A program made the translations under genes and the position numbers. From Candidatus Zymogenaceae bacterium (GTDB taxonomy: Bacteria > Desulfobacterota > Zymogenia > Zymogenales > Zymogenaceae), in contig JAFGFE010000009.1 in NCBI GenBank assembly GCA_016931225.1, forward strand, positions 21,701 to 85,700: a stretch of DNA of 64,000 bases. The letters are read 5' to 3'. Each line of letters starts with the position of its first letter. The first letter of the stretch is position 1. Of this stretch, positions 51,252-60,917 are shown in pieces. The notes below the pieces were generated by a model. It was not told where the DNA came from. It did no database searches and saw only the letters and a program-made list of their open reading frames with translations.

Positions 51252-51466
51252 TTATGTTTTTCTAAACGGAATTATATCTGCATTTTCCCGCCTGAGCTTT
51301 AGCTTCTCAACGGATTTATCCAGGTGCTGGGTCGTAACATTGAGATATCCTTGTGTGGTTTTGATGTCGACATGACCGAGAAGTCGACAAGTGGATTCAA
51401 GATTTGTACCGGACATGAGCAGGTGAATGACATAGGTTCACCTTATGGAATGCAATGAATCCTTCC
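51252..51466 (-). pseudogene. 3' remnant of a tyrosine-type integrase
   Basis: On the minus strand from about 51430 to the TAA at 51254 the frame reads VIHLLMSGTNLESTCRLLGH, then VDIKTTQGYLNVTTQHLDKS, typical of the C-terminal catalytic part of phage-type recombinases (LLGH and the nucleophile Tyr). Upstream, in a shifted frame, GFIAFHKV fits the start of the FHKxRHT motif, so a small deletion near 51440 removed the R-H part. Nothing of the rest of the gene remains. It points toward the tRNA gene, as island integrases do. Confidence 0.85.
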
Positions 51467-52288
51467 TATGTGTAGGAAAACAAGAAAAGATTTTATGAAT
51501 AACGATATCTACTTATAAAAGAATATATGAAACAGCAGTTATACTTGAATTCGATTATTACTTGACTTCAATAAAAATATAAGTACAATTCAAAAATCAA
51601 CATAAAAAATATATAAAGGGATGAATAAATAGAAGCAAAAAAGAGAGATCGGGCAATGGAAATTACCAATAAAATTCGATCACTATAAATCAGGGATATA
51701 CCTAACGCTCCCTGAAAGTGTATCGAATATTCAAGGAAACTGTATTGATGTTGTTTAAAAAGCATGACAGCTATTTTTCAATTATATCGGAACCAAAAGT
51801 TGAAGTGCATTTCAAATGCTTGTTGATGTGAAACGTGCGAGCACATTTATTAAATATATAAATAATAATGAGCATATATACATTTATAGCAACTAAAGAT
51901 AATATACATTGCATTTTATATGAACTTTTAGGATGGTTGAACCATCGATATTATGATTAAACGCGATAAGAAGGGATTACACAGGAGTGTTTCAGTGAGG
52001 ACGGAGGATGTTAACGGGCAATCACATTCCTATGAGGAGTTGGGTAATCCGGGAATAGGAGTATACTTCAGTAATGAAACACCCGGAAAAGGTGTCGAGA
52101 TGATCATTCGATGTCTTTTCAGGAGCGAATGTGTGAAAGTTGATGGTATTTAGTAGTTTGTACGGGATTAAAAGGTAATCTATACGAGAAAACCACGAGA
52201 CATATATAAATGCCGTTTGTTCGGCCTGGTAGTATACAAATCTTATCATGAATGCTCTGAATATATTTGTCATTTTCATATATAAATA

Positions 52289-53272
52289 ATGTCTGTTCCG
52301 AGAATAAGTGTAATCATAATAAACTGGAATGAATTGGAGCATGTATCTGATTTGCTGGGATCCCTCCGGAATCAGATATATCAGGACTTTGAGATAATTT
52401 TCGTAGACAACAATTCGAAAGATGGATCGCTGGAGTATGTGGAGACGCATTTCCAGGAGGCACAAGTTCTCAAACTGGACTATAATGCCGGCTTCGCTGC
52501 CGCAAACAATAGAGGGATTGAACGTGCAAAGGGGGAATATATCGCACTTATAAATAGTGATACCGTTGTAGATTCCGGGTGGCTCGTGAACGCCTTGAAC
52601 TGTCTGGAAAACCATCCGGAAGCGGGTTTCTGTGCTTCAAAGCTTATAAATTATTACGACAGAAACAAAATAGATGCCGCGGGAGACCTCTATACTCGTG
52701 GTGGAGTGAATGAGAAAAGAGGGTTGGGCGAAAACATAGCCAAATATAATGGTGAGGAATATGTATTTGGTGCATGTGCGGCAGCCGTTTTATACCGGAA
52801 AAGCATGCTTGAAGAAATAGGGTGTTTTGATGAAGATTTTTTTATCATGTGCGAAGATGTTGATTTGAACTTTCGAGCACAACTGGCGGGATATAAGTGT
52901 ATTTACTGTCCCGATTCCGTTGTATACCACAAGGTACACGGCTCGATAGGAAAAATAAAAAAAATCTTCTCTTATTATGGACAGAGGAATATTGAATATG
53001 TATATATAAAGAACATGCCTTTTTGGATATGTATACTCCATCTGCCGCTGCACCTTCTGTATAATACCCTCGTGGCATGCTATTTTTTTCTGAAAGGGGA
53101 GTTGAAAAACTTTTTAATGGCAAAATCTCATTTTTTTCAAGAGATTCCTTCGCTCATGAGAAAAAGACAATCAATTCAAAAAGTACGTAAAGTCAGTTAT
53201 AAATATCTGTTTTCAGTCATGAGTACCGGTTGGCTGCGGAGAAAAATAAAAAGGCGATACAGGAGTATATAA
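52289..53272 (+). CDS. family 2 glycosyltransferase
   Basis: 327 residues, GT-A fold. N-terminal RISVIIINWNELEHVSDLLG, the nucleotide-sugar pocket IIFVDNNSKDGSLEYV, NAGFAAANNRGIERAKGEYI and the DxD-like INSDTVV. Later FFIMCEDVDLNFRAQLAGYK is characteristic of rhamnosyltransferase-like GT2 enzymes. A hydrophobic C-terminal part (about 245-275) may bind the membrane. First gene of the polysaccharide island and nearly contiguous with the next (3-base gap). The donor and acceptor are unknown. Confidence 0.9.
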   Translation: MSVPRISVIIINWNELEHVSDLLGSLRNQIYQDFEIIFVDNNSKDGSLEYVETHFQEAQVLKLDYNAGFAAANNRGIERAKGEYIALINSDTVVDSGWLVNALNCLENHPEAGFCASKLINYYDRNKIDAAGDLYTRGGVNEKRGLGENIAKYNGEEYVFGACAAAVLYRKSMLEEIGCFDEDFFIMCEDVDLNFRAQLAGYKCIYCPDSVVYHKVHGSIGKIKKIFSYYGQRNIEYVYIKNMPFWICILHLPLHLLYNTLVACYFFLKGELKNFLMAKSHFFQEIPSLMRKRQSIQKVRKVSYKYLFSVMSTGWLRRKIKRRYRSI

Positions 53273-53275
53273 AAG

Positions 53276-54151
53276 GTGCTTTCCTTCGTTATCGTTTCAT
53301 ATAACAGTGAAAATCACATTGAATCTTGTATTAACCATATATCTATGGTGGAAGATATCGTGTACGAAATCATTGTTGTAGATAATGATTCGAAAGATAA
53401 TACAAAGCAAATTGTGAAAGACAAGTTCCCGGAAGTAAAACTAATAGAATCACATGAGAATAGGGGATTTTCCTGGGGAGTGAATATTGGTGTCTCTCAC
53501 GCGAAATACGATTACGTTTTTATTCTCAATCCAGATTCCATGGTGCAGACCAGACAATTTAAAGAGAGTCTACATGAGTTGTCATTAAATGGGGTAGGTA
53601 TCATAGGTCCAAAAGTTATCAACCCGGGGGATAAGGCAAGACAATACTCCGCGCGAAGGTTTCCCACACTCAGGACCGGAGTTTTCAATAGAAGTTCGAT
53701 TTTTACGAGCCTCATACCAAACAACAGGCACTCCAGGGAATATCTTGATCCGATAGAAAATCCCGAAGAAACCCAAAAAGTTGATTGGGTTTCCGGATGC
53801 GCTATACTTTTCAAAAAGGGGATTTATCACGAGGTGGACGGTTTCGATGAATCCTTTTTTGTTTTCTATGAAGACATCGATTTTTGTAAGAGGGTTACGG
53901 CTTCCGGGCACAGTATACAATATTATCCGGATATCCAGGTCGAGCACGAAATCGGCATAAGTAAAACCGTTCCAACCATAAAAATAAATTATGAGCGACA
54001 TCGAGGGATGTGGGTATACTACAAAAAGCATTTTGAAAGAAATTTCATTCTTGACATCATTGTTCTTGCTGGGATAATTTCCAGATTTATGATCACTTCT
54101 ATCAAGGTTGTGATAAAGACGCTTAAGAGAAAAAAGAAATTGTTTCTATGA
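53276..54151 (+). CDS. family 2 glycosyltransferase
   Basis: 291 residues, GTG start 3 bases after the previous stop. Same fold as its neighbour: LSFVIVSYNSENHIESC, IIVVDNDSKDNTKQIV, NRGFSWGVNIGVSHAKYDYV, ILNPDSMV (DxD-like), and FFVFYEDIDFCKRVTASGHS. C-terminal hydrophobic segment (about 260-280). Different enough from the upstream enzyme to add a different sugar. It overlaps the ABC permease gene by 4 bases (ATGA), so translation is coupled. Confidence 0.9.
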   Translation: MLSFVIVSYNSENHIESCINHISMVEDIVYEIIVVDNDSKDNTKQIVKDKFPEVKLIESHENRGFSWGVNIGVSHAKYDYVFILNPDSMVQTRQFKESLHELSLNGVGIIGPKVINPGDKARQYSARRFPTLRTGVFNRSSIFTSLIPNNRHSREYLDPIENPEETQKVDWVSGCAILFKKGIYHEVDGFDESFFVFYEDIDFCKRVTASGHSIQYYPDIQVEHEIGISKTVPTIKINYERHRGMWVYYKKHFERNFILDIIVLAGIISRFMITSIKVVIKTLKRKKKLFL

Positions 54152-54927
54152 AAGAATACATTCTCGAGATTTGGAGAAGAAGAAGCCTTATATACTATTT
54201 AACGGTCTCCGGTTTAAAAGCACAACACAGAGATTCATTCATCGGATATTTCTGGTTGCTCCTTGATCCGCTTCTGTCCATTGCCATATATTACTTCATT
54301 GTGGCGATCCTTTTTAGGAGTGGCGGAAGTGATTTTGGGATGTATCTGGTTATCGGCATTGTCTTTTTTCAATGGGGAACCGGAACCATCAATACCTCCT
54401 CGAAATCAATTATCACAAGAGAATCCTTAATAAAACAGATAAATATGCCGAAACTGATCTTTCCGATTGGCGCCTCTTTTACCACATTAGTCAATTTTTC
54501 TTTTAGCCTCATTATTGTCGTCATATTTCTTATTTGCAGTCATATGCTCCCATCTGGAAAGATACTGTGGTTTCCATTCATAGCGTGTATCCAACTCCTT
54601 TTTTTTATGTCTTTGGGTTTTTTTGCTGCATATGTTTCTGTGTTTATCAGAGATTTCGATAATATTCTGAAGCATCTATTACGGATATGGTTCTATGCTT
54701 CTCCTGTTATTTGGAAAGAAGATATGGCAATCAGTCAGAAAATCGGGTGGGTGATCAAATATAATCCGATGGCGTATATTTTGCGGGGATATCGGAATAT
54801 AATCATGTACGACAAGAATCCCGAGGTATTGATACTACTTGTCATAGGAGCGGGCGCCGTTATTATCATTGGTTGTATGACATACTACTATTACAATAAC
54901 GAGCATAAGATGATCAAGGTCCTATAA
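54148..54927 (+). CDS. wzm: ABC-2 type polysaccharide export permease (Wzm-like)
   Basis: 259 residues with six membrane helices (for example YFWLLLDPLLSIAIYYFIVAIL, in part; VVIFLICSHMLPSG; VLILLVIGAGAVIIIGCMTY). The N-terminal RRRSLIYYLTVSGLKAQHRD and the loop ESLIKQINMPKLIFPIG are typical for the Wzm/TagG group that moves undecaprenyl-linked glycans across the inner membrane. Its partner ATPase begins 2 bases after the stop. The symbol is by function and context. Confidence 0.9.
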   Translation: MKEYILEIWRRRSLIYYLTVSGLKAQHRDSFIGYFWLLLDPLLSIAIYYFIVAILFRSGGSDFGMYLVIGIVFFQWGTGTINTSSKSIITRESLIKQINMPKLIFPIGASFTTLVNFSFSLIIVVIFLICSHMLPSGKILWFPFIACIQLLFFMSLGFFAAYVSVFIRDFDNILKHLLRIWFYASPVIWKEDMAISQKIGWVIKYNPMAYILRGYRNIIMYDKNPEVLILLVIGAGAVIIIGCMTYYYYNNEHKMIKVL

Positions 54928-54928
54928 T

Positions 54929-56494
54929 ATGAGTATCTTACATGCAAAAAAAAATCTTGATAATGAAATGGAGAGAGATGACACGCTGCCGTTCATTCAC
55001 GCTCATAATATTGGCATAAAATATTTTATTGGCAATAGGCGGGAGGATTTGAAATCATTATTCACCCAAGGGTTGCTTCGAAGAGAAAAAAGAAAGGAGT
55101 TCTGGGCTCTTAAAAATGTCAGTTTCCAATTGAATCAAGGCACCGTTCTCGGAGTAATTGGTGCGAATGGAGCCGGTAAAACAACGCTTTGTCGTGTGCT
55201 TTCCGAGATATTGAAACCGGACGAAGGGGAGATTACGGTTCAGGGTCATATATCAACATTGCTTTCAACCGGCGTCGGGTTTAACAATGCATTATCGGGA
55301 AGAGAAAATATTTATCTCAATTGTCTTATGCTTGGCTTCACAAAAAAGCAAGCGAAGGATGTTGCATCTGAAATAATTGAAGAAACACAATTGGGTGACT
55401 TTATTGATCAACCGATAAAGAAGTATTCCAGCGGCATGAGGGCGAGGTTGGGTTTCAACATTGCCTCTATTGTTCAACCGGATATTCTGGTGCTTGATGA
55501 AATTCTTAGTGCCGGCGATTATAAATTCTCATCGATGGCTCAGAAGAAGATAGAGGAGCTCATTAAGAAAACAAAAATCGTCGTCATTTCTTCACATCGT
55601 TTGGATTTAATCAGAAGTATTGCGACGGAGGCGATGTGGCTTCATAGAGGTCGGATAAAAGCATCGGGTGAACCTGATTACGTGACTGATGAATATAAGG
55701 AGTTTCTGGATACTATTAGAAAGAGGAAACCACAATTTAAAAAAACGAAATCGGTCGTCTCGACCGATGAAGCTCTGTGTGTAGAAAATCTGGGTGTAAA
55801 ATTTTATCTGAGGAGAAATAGAGGATATAAGAATCAAAACAAAAGGTTCGCATTAAAAGGACGTAATGTAAATGAATTTTGGGCGTTGAAGTCAATAAAC
55901 ATGGCGGTAAAAAAGGGGGAGATTCTCGGAATCATTGGAAGAAACGGCGCCGGAAAGACAACTCTTTGCAGGTCATTGAATGAAATAATCAAGCCCGATG
56001 AGGGGAGTATTTCGGTCAATGGGAAAACAAGTGCATTGCTGGGATTTGGGACCGGATTCAACTTGCAGCTTTCCGGCAAAGACAATATTTTCATCAACGG
56101 ACTTTTAATGGGTATACCCCTAAAAAAACTGAAAAATCTCTATCAGGATATCATAGATTTTTCTGAGTTAGGCGCGTTCATTGACCGACCCATGAAACAA
56201 TATTCTTCGGGGATGAGGGCAAGACTCGGTTTCAGCATTGCCACAATGATACAGCCCAATATTCTTATTGTTGACGAAGCATTATCTGCAGGCGACGCTG
56301 CATTTCAAGAGAAAGCGAGTGAAAAAATTCAGGAATTGATATGTCAATCGGATGCGGTTGTAGTTGTATCGCATAATCTGAATTTTATTAGCCAGTTATG
56401 TACACGGGTATTATGGCTTGATAGGGGGAAAATCCTTGGACACGGGTTACCAAAAAAAGTTGTGAAAGACTATGTCGATAATAGGATTGGTTGA
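54929..56494 (+). CDS. polysaccharide export ATPase with two fused Wzt-like ABC domains
   Basis: 521 residues. Domain 1 (about 15-260): Walker A GANGAGKTT, signature YSSGMRARLGFNIA, Walker B ILVLDEILSAGD. Domain 2 (about 285-521): GRNGAGKTT, YSSGMRARLGFSIA, ILIVDEALSAGD. The two are clearly duplicates (FWALKNVSF vs FWALKSINM). Both keep the catalytic Glu, but the switch region of domain 1 reads VVISSHRL and of domain 2 VVVSHNL. The C-terminal carbohydrate-binding domain of many Wzt proteins is absent. It acts with the single permease at 54148, so one chain would replace the normal ATPase homodimer. Confidence 0.88.
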   Translation: MSILHAKKNLDNEMERDDTLPFIHAHNIGIKYFIGNRREDLKSLFTQGLLRREKRKEFWALKNVSFQLNQGTVLGVIGANGAGKTTLCRVLSEILKPDEGEITVQGHISTLLSTGVGFNNALSGRENIYLNCLMLGFTKKQAKDVASEIIEETQLGDFIDQPIKKYSSGMRARLGFNIASIVQPDILVLDEILSAGDYKFSSMAQKKIEELIKKTKIVVISSHRLDLIRSIATEAMWLHRGRIKASGEPDYVTDEYKEFLDTIRKRKPQFKKTKSVVSTDEALCVENLGVKFYLRRNRGYKNQNKRFALKGRNVNEFWALKSINMAVKKGEILGIIGRNGAGKTTLCRSLNEIIKPDEGSISVNGKTSALLGFGTGFNLQLSGKDNIFINGLLMGIPLKKLKNLYQDIIDFSELGAFIDRPMKQYSSGMRARLGFSIATMIQPNILIVDEALSAGDAAFQEKASEKIQELICQSDAVVVVSHNLNFISQLCTRVLWLDRGKILGHGLPKKVVKDYVDNRIG

Positions 56495-56530
56495 AACAGT
56501 AAGTACAACATTTATATATCCAAACAGCAA

Positions 56531-57946
56531 ATGAAAGATTCACATACTCCGATACGACCGGTGATACTCTGCGGTGGCAAGGGGACGAGACTGTGGCCGC
56601 TTTCTCGTGAACTGCATCCTAAGCAGTTTATGGAAATATCACCTGGAAGAACATTATTCAAGGATACGGTTCAGAGACTTTCGGATTTAAAAATACGAGA
56701 GCCCTTCGTTGTTTGTAACATTGAGCACAGATTTCTTGTCGCCGAGCAGTTACAGGATGTGGGAGTACAGGGGAAAATCATATTGGAGCCTGTGGGAAGA
56801 AACACGGCGCCCGCTGTCGCATCAGCGGCATTAATGGCACAGAAAGACGAGATACTTTTTGTAATGCCCGCGGACCACTTACTGGAGAGCAACGACTCTT
56901 TTAAAAGATCGATTGAATGTGGAAAACAAGAAGCGAAAGATGGAATGCTCGTCTGTTTTGGTATCGTGCCGACTTCTCCAGAGACCGCATATGGATATAT
57001 ACACAGGGGAGAACAAAAGAGTGAACACGTATTCTTCGTCAATAGGTTCATTGAAAAGCCGAAACAAAAGAAGGCGCAAGAACTGTTTCATTCGGGAGAA
57101 TACATGTGGAACAGCGGGATGTTTATGTTTCGAGCGGGGCAGTATCTGCACGAGCTGGTGCAGCATACTCCCGATATTCATGCTGCATGTGTGAAGGCTG
57201 TGGATAAGACAACCATGGATATCGGATTTTTCAGACTGGATGAGAGATCTTTTGTTGCATGCCCGTCGGACTCAATAGATTATGCGGTAATGGAAAAATC
57301 TCAAAACATCTGTGTGATTCCACTGGATACGAGGTGGAGCGATCTGGGTTCATGGAAGGCGATGTATGAATCCACTCGAATCGATGATGACGGAAACGCC
57401 GTCATTGGAGATGTGATCAATCAGCATACGCGTAATTCTTATATCCATTCATCATCTCGACTCGTAACAACATTGGGCATCGAGGATTCGATTGTTGTGG
57501 AGACCCCGGATGCCGTTTTGGTATCGTCAAAAGAGTTCCTGCCGCAGTTGAAGGATGTTGTTCATCTGCTCAATGAAGACGGCAGAGAAGAGGTGAGTAT
57601 ACATACGACGGTTTATCGTCCCTGGGGAAACTATAAAACACTTTTTTCTGGCGATAGGTTTAAAGTTAAAAGTATCACGGTAAATCCCGGGAAGTCGTTA
57701 TCCCTGCAAAGACATCATCATAGAGCCGAGCATTGGGTCGTCGTTCGCGGCACGGCAAAGATAGTGAATGGAGAGAATGAGATTTTCTTGACGGAAGACC
57801 AGTCCACATACATCCCATTGGGGAATGTCCATAAACTTGAAAATCCCGGGATGATTCCCCTTGAGATTATTGAGGTTCAGACCGGGGGATACATCGATGA
57901 GGATGATATCGAGAGGTTGGAGGATCAATACGGCCGAACTACATAG
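56531..57946 (+). CDS. manC: mannose-1-phosphate guanylyltransferase / mannose-6-phosphate isomerase
   Basis: 471 residues, type II bifunctional PMI-GMP. N-terminal nucleotidyltransferase: VILCGGKGTRLWPLSRELHPKQFM, VMPADHLLESNDSF, and FIEKPKQKKAQELF. C-terminal cupin isomerase (about 350-471): VYRPWGNYKTLFSGDRFKVK, LSLQRHHHRAEHWVVVRGTA and STYIPLGNVHKLENPG. Makes GDP-mannose, the precursor used by the next two enzymes. No phosphomannomutase (manB) is in the window. ATG 56531 has no strong ribosome binding site. Confidence 0.95.
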   Translation: MKDSHTPIRPVILCGGKGTRLWPLSRELHPKQFMEISPGRTLFKDTVQRLSDLKIREPFVVCNIEHRFLVAEQLQDVGVQGKIILEPVGRNTAPAVASAALMAQKDEILFVMPADHLLESNDSFKRSIECGKQEAKDGMLVCFGIVPTSPETAYGYIHRGEQKSEHVFFVNRFIEKPKQKKAQELFHSGEYMWNSGMFMFRAGQYLHELVQHTPDIHAACVKAVDKTTMDIGFFRLDERSFVACPSDSIDYAVMEKSQNICVIPLDTRWSDLGSWKAMYESTRIDDDGNAVIGDVINQHTRNSYIHSSSRLVTTLGIEDSIVVETPDAVLVSSKEFLPQLKDVVHLLNEDGREEVSIHTTVYRPWGNYKTLFSGDRFKVKSITVNPGKSLSLQRHHHRAEHWVVVRGTAKIVNGENEIFLTEDQSTYIPLGNVHKLENPGMIPLEIIEVQTGGYIDEDDIERLEDQYGRTT

Positions 57947-58002
57947 GCACGTACGGTGATATATAACATTGGAACCGAAACATTTGATGGGAAAATATAG
58001 AT

Positions 58003-59097
58003 ATGCGAGAGAATAAAGTCGCGCTTATATCAGGAGTCACCGGACAGGACGGCGCATACCTGGCAAAATTTCTTTTGGAAAAAGATTATGAAGTACATGG
58101 AATAAAACGCCGTGCGTCTCTGTTCAATACGGAACGCATTGATGATATATACGAAGACCCCCATGATGTTCACAGGCGTTTTTATCTCCATTATGGGGAT
58201 TTATCGGATGCCACGAATCTTGTTCGTATCATACAGGAGGTTCAACCTACCGAAATCTACAATTTGGGGGCTCAAAGTCATGTTGCGGTTTCTTTTGAAA
58301 CACCGGAATTTACTGCGGATGTTACCGGCCTTGGAGTCTTGAGGATATTGGAAGCCATTCGTATTCTGGGTTTGGAGCGAAAAACAAAATTCTACCAAGC
58401 CTCTACATCCGAATTGTTTGGACTGGTCAGGGAGACCCCGCAAAAGGAAACAACGCCGTTTTATCCTCGTTCACCCTATGCCGCTGCGAAGCTGTATGCA
58501 TATTGGATCTGCGTGAATTATAGGGAAGCATACAACATCTTTGCCTGCAATGGAATTCTATTCAATCATGAATCGCCCTTGAGGGGCGAGACATTTGTCA
58601 CGCGAAAAATCACTCGCGCTTTGGCTCATATAAAATTGGGACTGGAAGAAAGGCTGTATCTGGGGAATATGGATGCAAAGCGTGATTGGGGTCATGCAAA
58701 AGACTATGTGGAAATGCAGTGGCTCATGCTTCAACAGGACGAACCGGATGATTATGTGATCGCCACCGGACGGCAGCACTCCGTCAGAGATTTTGTTGAG
58801 ATTGCCGGAAAAGAATTGGACATGGATATTGTCTGGGAGGGAGAGGGTGTTCAAGAGAAGGGCTATGATAAAAAAACCGGGAATCTGATAGTTGAAATCG
58901 ACCCCAGATATTACAGGCCCACGGAGGTTGAGACGCTTCTCGGGGATCCGACAAAGGCAAAAACGAAACTTGGATGGGAGCCGAAAATATCTTTTGAAGA
59001 AATGGTTCGTGAAATGGTTGAACACGATCTGAATGAGGCGAGAAAGAAGGAATTATGTCTCCGAGAGGGCTTCAAGGTACACATGCCGCGAGAATAA
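58003..59097 (+). CDS. gmd: GDP-mannose 4,6-dehydratase
   Basis: 364 residues, extended SDR. N-terminal [22 protein letters not shown] (NADP Rossmann), then [57 protein letters not shown] and the [14 protein letters not shown] (Tyr-x3-Lys). Middle [20 protein letters not shown] and C-terminal [18 protein letters not shown] confirm Gmd. Converts GDP-D-mannose to the 4-keto-6-deoxy intermediate. Three bases before fcl. Confidence 0.97.
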   Translation: MRENKVALISGVTGQDGAYLAKFLLEKDYEVHGIKRRASLFNTERIDDIYEDPHDVHRRFYLHYGDLSDATNLVRIIQEVQPTEIYNLGAQSHVAVSFETPEFTADVTGLGVLRILEAIRILGLERKTKFYQASTSELFGLVRETPQKETTPFYPRSPYAAAKLYAYWICVNYREAYNIFACNGILFNHESPLRGETFVTRKITRALAHIKLGLEERLYLGNMDAKRDWGHAKDYVEMQWLMLQQDEPDDYVIATGRQHSVRDFVEIAGKELDMDIVWEGEGVQEKGYDKKTGNLIVEIDPRYYRPTEVETLLGDPTKAKTKLGWEPKISFEEMVREMVEHDLNEARKKELCLREGFKVHMPRE

Positions 59098-59099
59098 GT

Positions 59100-60050
59100 A
59101 TGAAGAGTAACGATAAGATATATGTGGCCGGTCACAGGGGGCTTGTGGGTTCGGCGATTGTTCGAAGGCTTCGGACGGATAATTACACTAGTATCCTGAT
59201 GAAAACCAGTGGGGAGCTGGATCTCAGAAATCAAGCGATGGTCGATGCATTTTTCAGCGAAGAAAGGCCCGAATATGTTTTTCTTGCCGCGGCACGAGTG
59301 GGGGGTATCCTGGCAAATGATACGTATCCCGCGGATTTTATCAGGGATAACCTTCAGATACAGACGAATGTCATCGATGCGGCGTATCGGTTTGGCGTAA
59401 AGAAATTTCTATTTCTCGGTTCTTCCTGTATCTATCCAAAATTGGCCCCCCAGCCGTTAAAAGAGGAATATTTGCTCTCGGGGGATCTGGAACCGACAAA
59501 CCAGTGGTATGCGATCGCGAAAATCGCGGGTATTAAAATGTGTCAGGCGTACAGGAAACAATATGGGTTTAATGCAATATGTCCGATGCCGACGAATCTT
59601 TACGGTCCGAACGATAATTTTGATCTTGAGACGTCACACGTGTTGCCCGGTCTTATCAGGAAATTTCATGATGCGAAGACAAGGGGTGAAAACCAGGTTG
59701 TGATGTGGGGGACCGGTTCTCCCCGACGTGAGTTTCTTCACGTGGACGATCTTGCAGATGCATGTGTGTATCTGATGAATTACTATGATGATGCCGAAAT
59801 CCTGAATGTCGGTACCGGAATTGATCTCACCATTGATGAGCTGGGAAAAATGATCAAGGGTATTGTGGGATATGAAGGAGAAATCGTCTATGACACTTCA
59901 AAACCTGACGGCACGCCACAGAAGCTTCTGGACGTTTCGCGGTTGGACCGGATTGGATGGTCGGCAAGAATCGGGATGGAAGAGGGACTGAACATGACAT
60001 ACAAATGGTTTGTCGACCACCAATATAACAAGCAAGATACCATCTCATGA
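59100..60050 (+). CDS. fcl: GDP-L-fucose synthase
   Basis: About 316 residues from ATG 59100 (MKSNDKIYVAGHRGLVGSAI). The frame back to 59055 overlaps gmd and is not needed. Motifs: VFLAAARVGGILANDTYPAD, LFLGSSCIYPKLAPQPLKEE, the catalytic NQWYAIAKIAGIKMC (Tyr-x3-Lys) and TNLYGPNDNFDLETSHVLPG. Epimerises and reduces the Gmd product to GDP-L-fucose. The stop overlaps the next ATG (ATGAG), so the genes are translationally coupled. Confidence 0.96.
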   Translation: MKSNDKIYVAGHRGLVGSAIVRRLRTDNYTSILMKTSGELDLRNQAMVDAFFSEERPEYVFLAAARVGGILANDTYPADFIRDNLQIQTNVIDAAYRFGVKKFLFLGSSCIYPKLAPQPLKEEYLLSGDLEPTNQWYAIAKIAGIKMCQAYRKQYGFNAICPMPTNLYGPNDNFDLETSHVLPGLIRKFHDAKTRGENQVVMWGTGSPRREFLHVDDLADACVYLMNYYDDAEILNVGTGIDLTIDELGKMIKGIVGYEGEIVYDTSKPDGTPQKLLDVSRLDRIGWSARIGMEEGLNMTYKWFVDHQYNKQDTIS

Positions 60051-60754
60051 GTAGTCGGGAAGATACAAATCCTTTTGAGAGAGCTCATTATCAAAAAATC
60101 AATAATGCCAGAATGGAACACCTGTTGAGCCTCAATCTTCCGATTGAAGGTCGAAGTGTGTTGGAACTCGGTGCGGGCATTGGAGATCTGTCACCGTTTT
60201 TTATCGATAGGGCGCATGATATATTGATTATTGAGGGGCGTTCCGAAAATATTGATATTTTGCAGAAAAGGTACGAGAAATCAGAGTTTCCGCATGTGGA
60301 TATTGTACAAATGGATTTGGATTGGGCCGGGCGGGAAGACATCGACGGATATGACATCGTTTTTTGCTACGGATTGTTGTATCATCTAAAAGATCCGATA
60401 AAATTTCTGGACTGGGTTGTTGTTCACTGTAATCAATATATGATACTTGAAACCTGTGTGAGTACGTGTGGTGATGTGAATAATCTATCTGAAAATAAAG
60501 GAGATATCACACAGAGCTTGAATGGAATCGGGTGCCGCCCGGGTCGAAGATGGCTCTTTGAGGAGTTAAAGAAACGATTCCGATATGTATACACGCCCTA
60601 TACACAACCCAATCACGAGCAGTTTCCCGATGACTGGGTGACAACGACGGACGTGCTTGGGTTGCTCACAAGAAGCATTTTCATCGCCTCGAAATATGCG
60701 CTGAATAACGGTATGTTATTCGAAGGTTTGCTTGACCGTCAATCAATCGGATAG
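60047..60754 (+). CDS. class I SAM-dependent methyltransferase
   Basis: 235 residues. SAM motif I is VLELGAGIGDLSPFFIDR (about residues 36-53), followed by DILIIEGRSENIDILQKRY and YDIVFCYGLLYHLKDPI, typical of small-molecule or sugar methyltransferases. It overlaps fcl by 4 bases. In this context it probably methylates a sugar of the glycan or its terminal residue, as in chain termination; substrate is not shown by the sequence. Confidence 0.85.
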   Translation: MSSREDTNPFERAHYQKINNARMEHLLSLNLPIEGRSVLELGAGIGDLSPFFIDRAHDILIIEGRSENIDILQKRYEKSEFPHVDIVQMDLDWAGREDIDGYDIVFCYGLLYHLKDPIKFLDWVVVHCNQYMILETCVSTCGDVNNLSENKGDITQSLNGIGCRPGRRWLFEELKKRFRYVYTPYTQPNHEQFPDDWVTTTDVLGLLTRSIFIASKYALNNGMLFEGLLDRQSIG

Positions 60755-60917
60755 GAATGCGTTCAATCCCTTCTCACAGGGCGCGAAGGTCTAAAGAAGA
60801 TAAAAAAATTCTCTAAAAATCCTCCAACTATGAAATGAAAATAGTGAGTGTCTGAGATGTTATAGATGGAGTATTTTTCGACTGTTAGAAAATGTATGTG
60901 AAGGATGAAGTGGAACG

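Larger units (their letters stand above)
51179..52288. other. non-coding junction between tRNA-Arg and the polysaccharide genes
   Basis: 1110 bases, strongly A+T-rich. It holds a terminator, a short direct repeat, the remnant of an integrase and otherwise no supported gene. A 66-residue frame (51953-52153) is possible but has no ribosome binding site or recognisable features. No clear promoter for the gene at 52289 was found. Confidence 0.55.

Noticed and set aside
51568..51765. 65-residue hydrophobic minus-strand frame
   Set aside because: Hydrophobicity follows from A+T-richness; no start signals.
51953..52153. 66-residue plus-strand frame in the junction region
   Set aside because: No ribosome binding site, no domain, and A+T-rich non-coding surroundings; left out as a gene.
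52150..52288. JUMPstart/ops element before the glycan genes
   Set aside because: No GGCGGTAG core was present upstream of 52289; the only GGCGGTAG seen is inside the ECF T gene.
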